Assembly: GCA_009779525.1 (NCBI GenBank)
Contig: WREB01000073.1
Coordinates: forward strand, 1-6,346
Length of the DNA stretch: 6,346 bases
Direction: 5' to 3'
From: Defluviitaleaceae bacterium
GTDB lineage: Bacteria; Bacillota_A; Clostridia; Lachnospirales; WQUN01
Position 1 is the first letter of the stretch; the number at the start of each line of letters is the position of its first letter. Positions 5,277-6,346 of this stretch are shown here, piece by piece. The notes beneath the pieces are model-generated. The model did not search any database. It saw nothing but the letters and a program-made list of their open reading frames with translations, and was not told the origin of the DNA. Position numbers and translations under genes: made by a program.

Positions 5277-6311
5277 ATGCAGCTCGACGACCGAAAATAT
5301 AAAATACTCGAAGCAATCGTAAACGATTACATACAAACGGCGGAACCCATCGGATCCAGGACGCTCGCGAAAAAATACGGTTTGGGCATCAGCTCCGCCA
5401 CAATCCGGAATGAAATGAGCGACCTTGAGGAAATGGGCCTGATACGGCAGCCGCATACGTCCGCTGGCCGCGTGCCTTCCGACAAGGGCTACCGGCTGTA
5501 CGTCGACAGCATGATGAGGCAGCGAACCCTGACCGACGAAGAAAACATCTTCCTGCAGCAAATGATCATCAACAACATAAACCAGGTCGAATACATGATG
5601 CAAGAAACCGCGAAAGCCGTCGCGTCGCTGACGAATTATCCCGCCATAGTATCGGAGCCGTATATAAAAAAAACCAGGATCAGGCACGTCCAACTCGTGC
5701 CTTTGGACGAAAAAACCGTCCTGCTCGTGCTCGTCACCGACGCGAAAGCCGTAAAGAACCAGGCGATAAGCTTTCCAGAAGCGCCGGGATACGAGACGCT
5801 GACGAGGCTTTCGCAAATTTTAAATAAATACCTGCGGGACAAGACCATTCGTGATATCGACAGGGGAACGGTCGAGTTAATGCTTTCGGCGTTCGGCCCG
5901 TACGCGTACGTGCTTATGCCCGCGCTCGGGGTAATCGTCGAGGTCATACAGGCGGAGGACGACGTCCGCATTTTTACGAGCGGAGTGAAAAACATCCTCG
6001 CATTCCCGGAATTCTCCGATATCAGCAAAGCCAAGACGATCTTCCACGCGCTCGAAGAACGCGAGGTGCTAATCACCATACTGGCGCTCGGCCAAAGCGA
6101 CCGAATACAGATATTGATCGGCGCGGAAAACAGCCTCGAGCCGCTTCGCGACTGCAGCATAATCAAGGCCAATTATTCGTTTGACAACCAAAGCACCGGA
6201 TGCATCGGCATCATAGGGCCTACCCGAATGAACTACGCGCAGGCGGTGTCCGTCCTCGAGGGAATAATAATCAACATCAACGCGGTGGTCCGCGCGCTTT
6301 CGGGAGGATAA
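5277..6311 (+). CDS. hrcA: Heat-inducible transcription repressor HrcA
   Basis: HrcA is the cytoplasmic repressor of class I heat-shock genes (groE and dnaK operons). It binds CIRCE as a dimer and needs GroEL to stay active. This 344-residue protein is full length. The winged-helix DNA-binding region (about 1-75) has GSRTLAKKYGLGISSATIRN (26-45), EMSDLEEMGLI and QPHTSAGRVPSDKGYRLYVD (58-77). The central and C-terminal regions include SGVKNILAFPEFSDISKA (235-252), LIGAENSLEPLRDCSIIKA (280-298) and GIIGPTRMNYAQAVSVLEGI (311-330), all HrcA hallmarks. The start chosen gives MQLDDRKYKILEAIVNDYI, as in most homologues; a TTG six bases upstream would add MK. It has its own promoter and CIRCE site, so it represses itself. 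It is probably the first gene of an hrcA-grpE-dnaK-dnaJ operon that continues past the window. Confidence 0.98.
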   Translation: MQLDDRKYKILEAIVNDYIQTAEPIGSRTLAKKYGLGISSATIRNEMSDLEEMGLIRQPHTSAGRVPSDKGYRLYVDSMMRQRTLTDEENIFLQQMIINNINQVEYMMQETAKAVASLTNYPAIVSEPYIKKTRIRHVQLVPLDEKTVLLVLVTDAKAVKNQAISFPEAPGYETLTRLSQILNKYLRDKTIRDIDRGTVELMLSAFGPYAYVLMPALGVIVEVIQAEDDVRIFTSGVKNILAFPEFSDISKAKTIFHALEEREVLITILALGQSDRIQILIGAENSLEPLRDCSIIKANYSFDNQSTGCIGIIGPTRMNYAQAVSVLEGIIININAVVRALSGG

Positions 6312-6340
6312 ACAATCAATACCGACGAAAGGGGGAGCCT

Positions 6341-6346
6341 ATGAAA
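6341..6346 (+). CDS. Start of next gene in the hrcA operon (probably grpE or another chaperone gene)
   Basis: Only ATG AAA is inside the window. It is preceded by a purine-rich ribosome binding site, AAAGGGGGAG (6328-6337), and lies 29 bases after the hrcA stop on the same strand. The guess that it is grpE rests on the usual gene order in Firmicutes, not on any sequence seen here. Confidence 0.5.

Noticed and set aside
5229..6172. Minus-strand open frames opposite hrcA
   Set aside because: They are shadows of a certain hrcA gene; one even runs into the CIRCE site.

Overview
The window looks like chromosomal housekeeping DNA from an endospore-forming member of the Firmicutes, probably a moderately GC-rich clostridial lineage. 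Four things point that way: a gerW (ytfJ) spore gene paired with a DUF2953 gene, as ytfI-ytfJ are in Bacillus subtilis; a Lit-type lipoprotein transacylase; hrcA behind a perfect CIRCE operator; and strong Shine-Dalgarno sequences of the AAGGAGG type. No mobile element, CRISPR array, tRNA or rRNA is visible.

Layout. Bases 1-518 hold the start of a minus-strand gene that runs off the left edge. It encodes an N-terminal PD-(D/E)XK (RecB/Cas4-like) nuclease domain, probably of a nuclease-helicase. A short divergent promoter region (about 519-598) follows; it contains a near-perfect palindrome that touches both candidate -10 boxes. From 599 to 5165, seven plus-strand genes lie almost end to end: a small beta-rich protein of unknown role, radA, lit, a DUF2953 membrane-anchored protein, gerW, a cheX-like gene and trmL. 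Three junctions are nearly or actually overlapping (1009/1011, 3090/3093 and 4231/4234), so they are probably co-transcribed and in part translationally coupled. A separate heat-shock unit then begins: a sigma-A type promoter, CIRCE, and hrcA (5277-6311). The start codon of one more gene (6341) lies at the right edge, most likely grpE or another chaperone gene.

How the genes fit together. The left end is about DNA repair, with the nuclease-helicase and RadA diverging from one control region. The middle concerns the cell envelope and the spore (Lit, DUF2953, GerW), with a CheY-P phosphatase-like protein and a tRNA wobble methyltransferase behind it. The right end is the self-regulated class I heat-shock operon. 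I found no clearly new biological system. The points most worth checking are the divergent palindrome, the presence of lit next to the DUF2953-gerW pair, the cheX gene that overlaps gerW, and a low-complexity insert in the nuclease domain.
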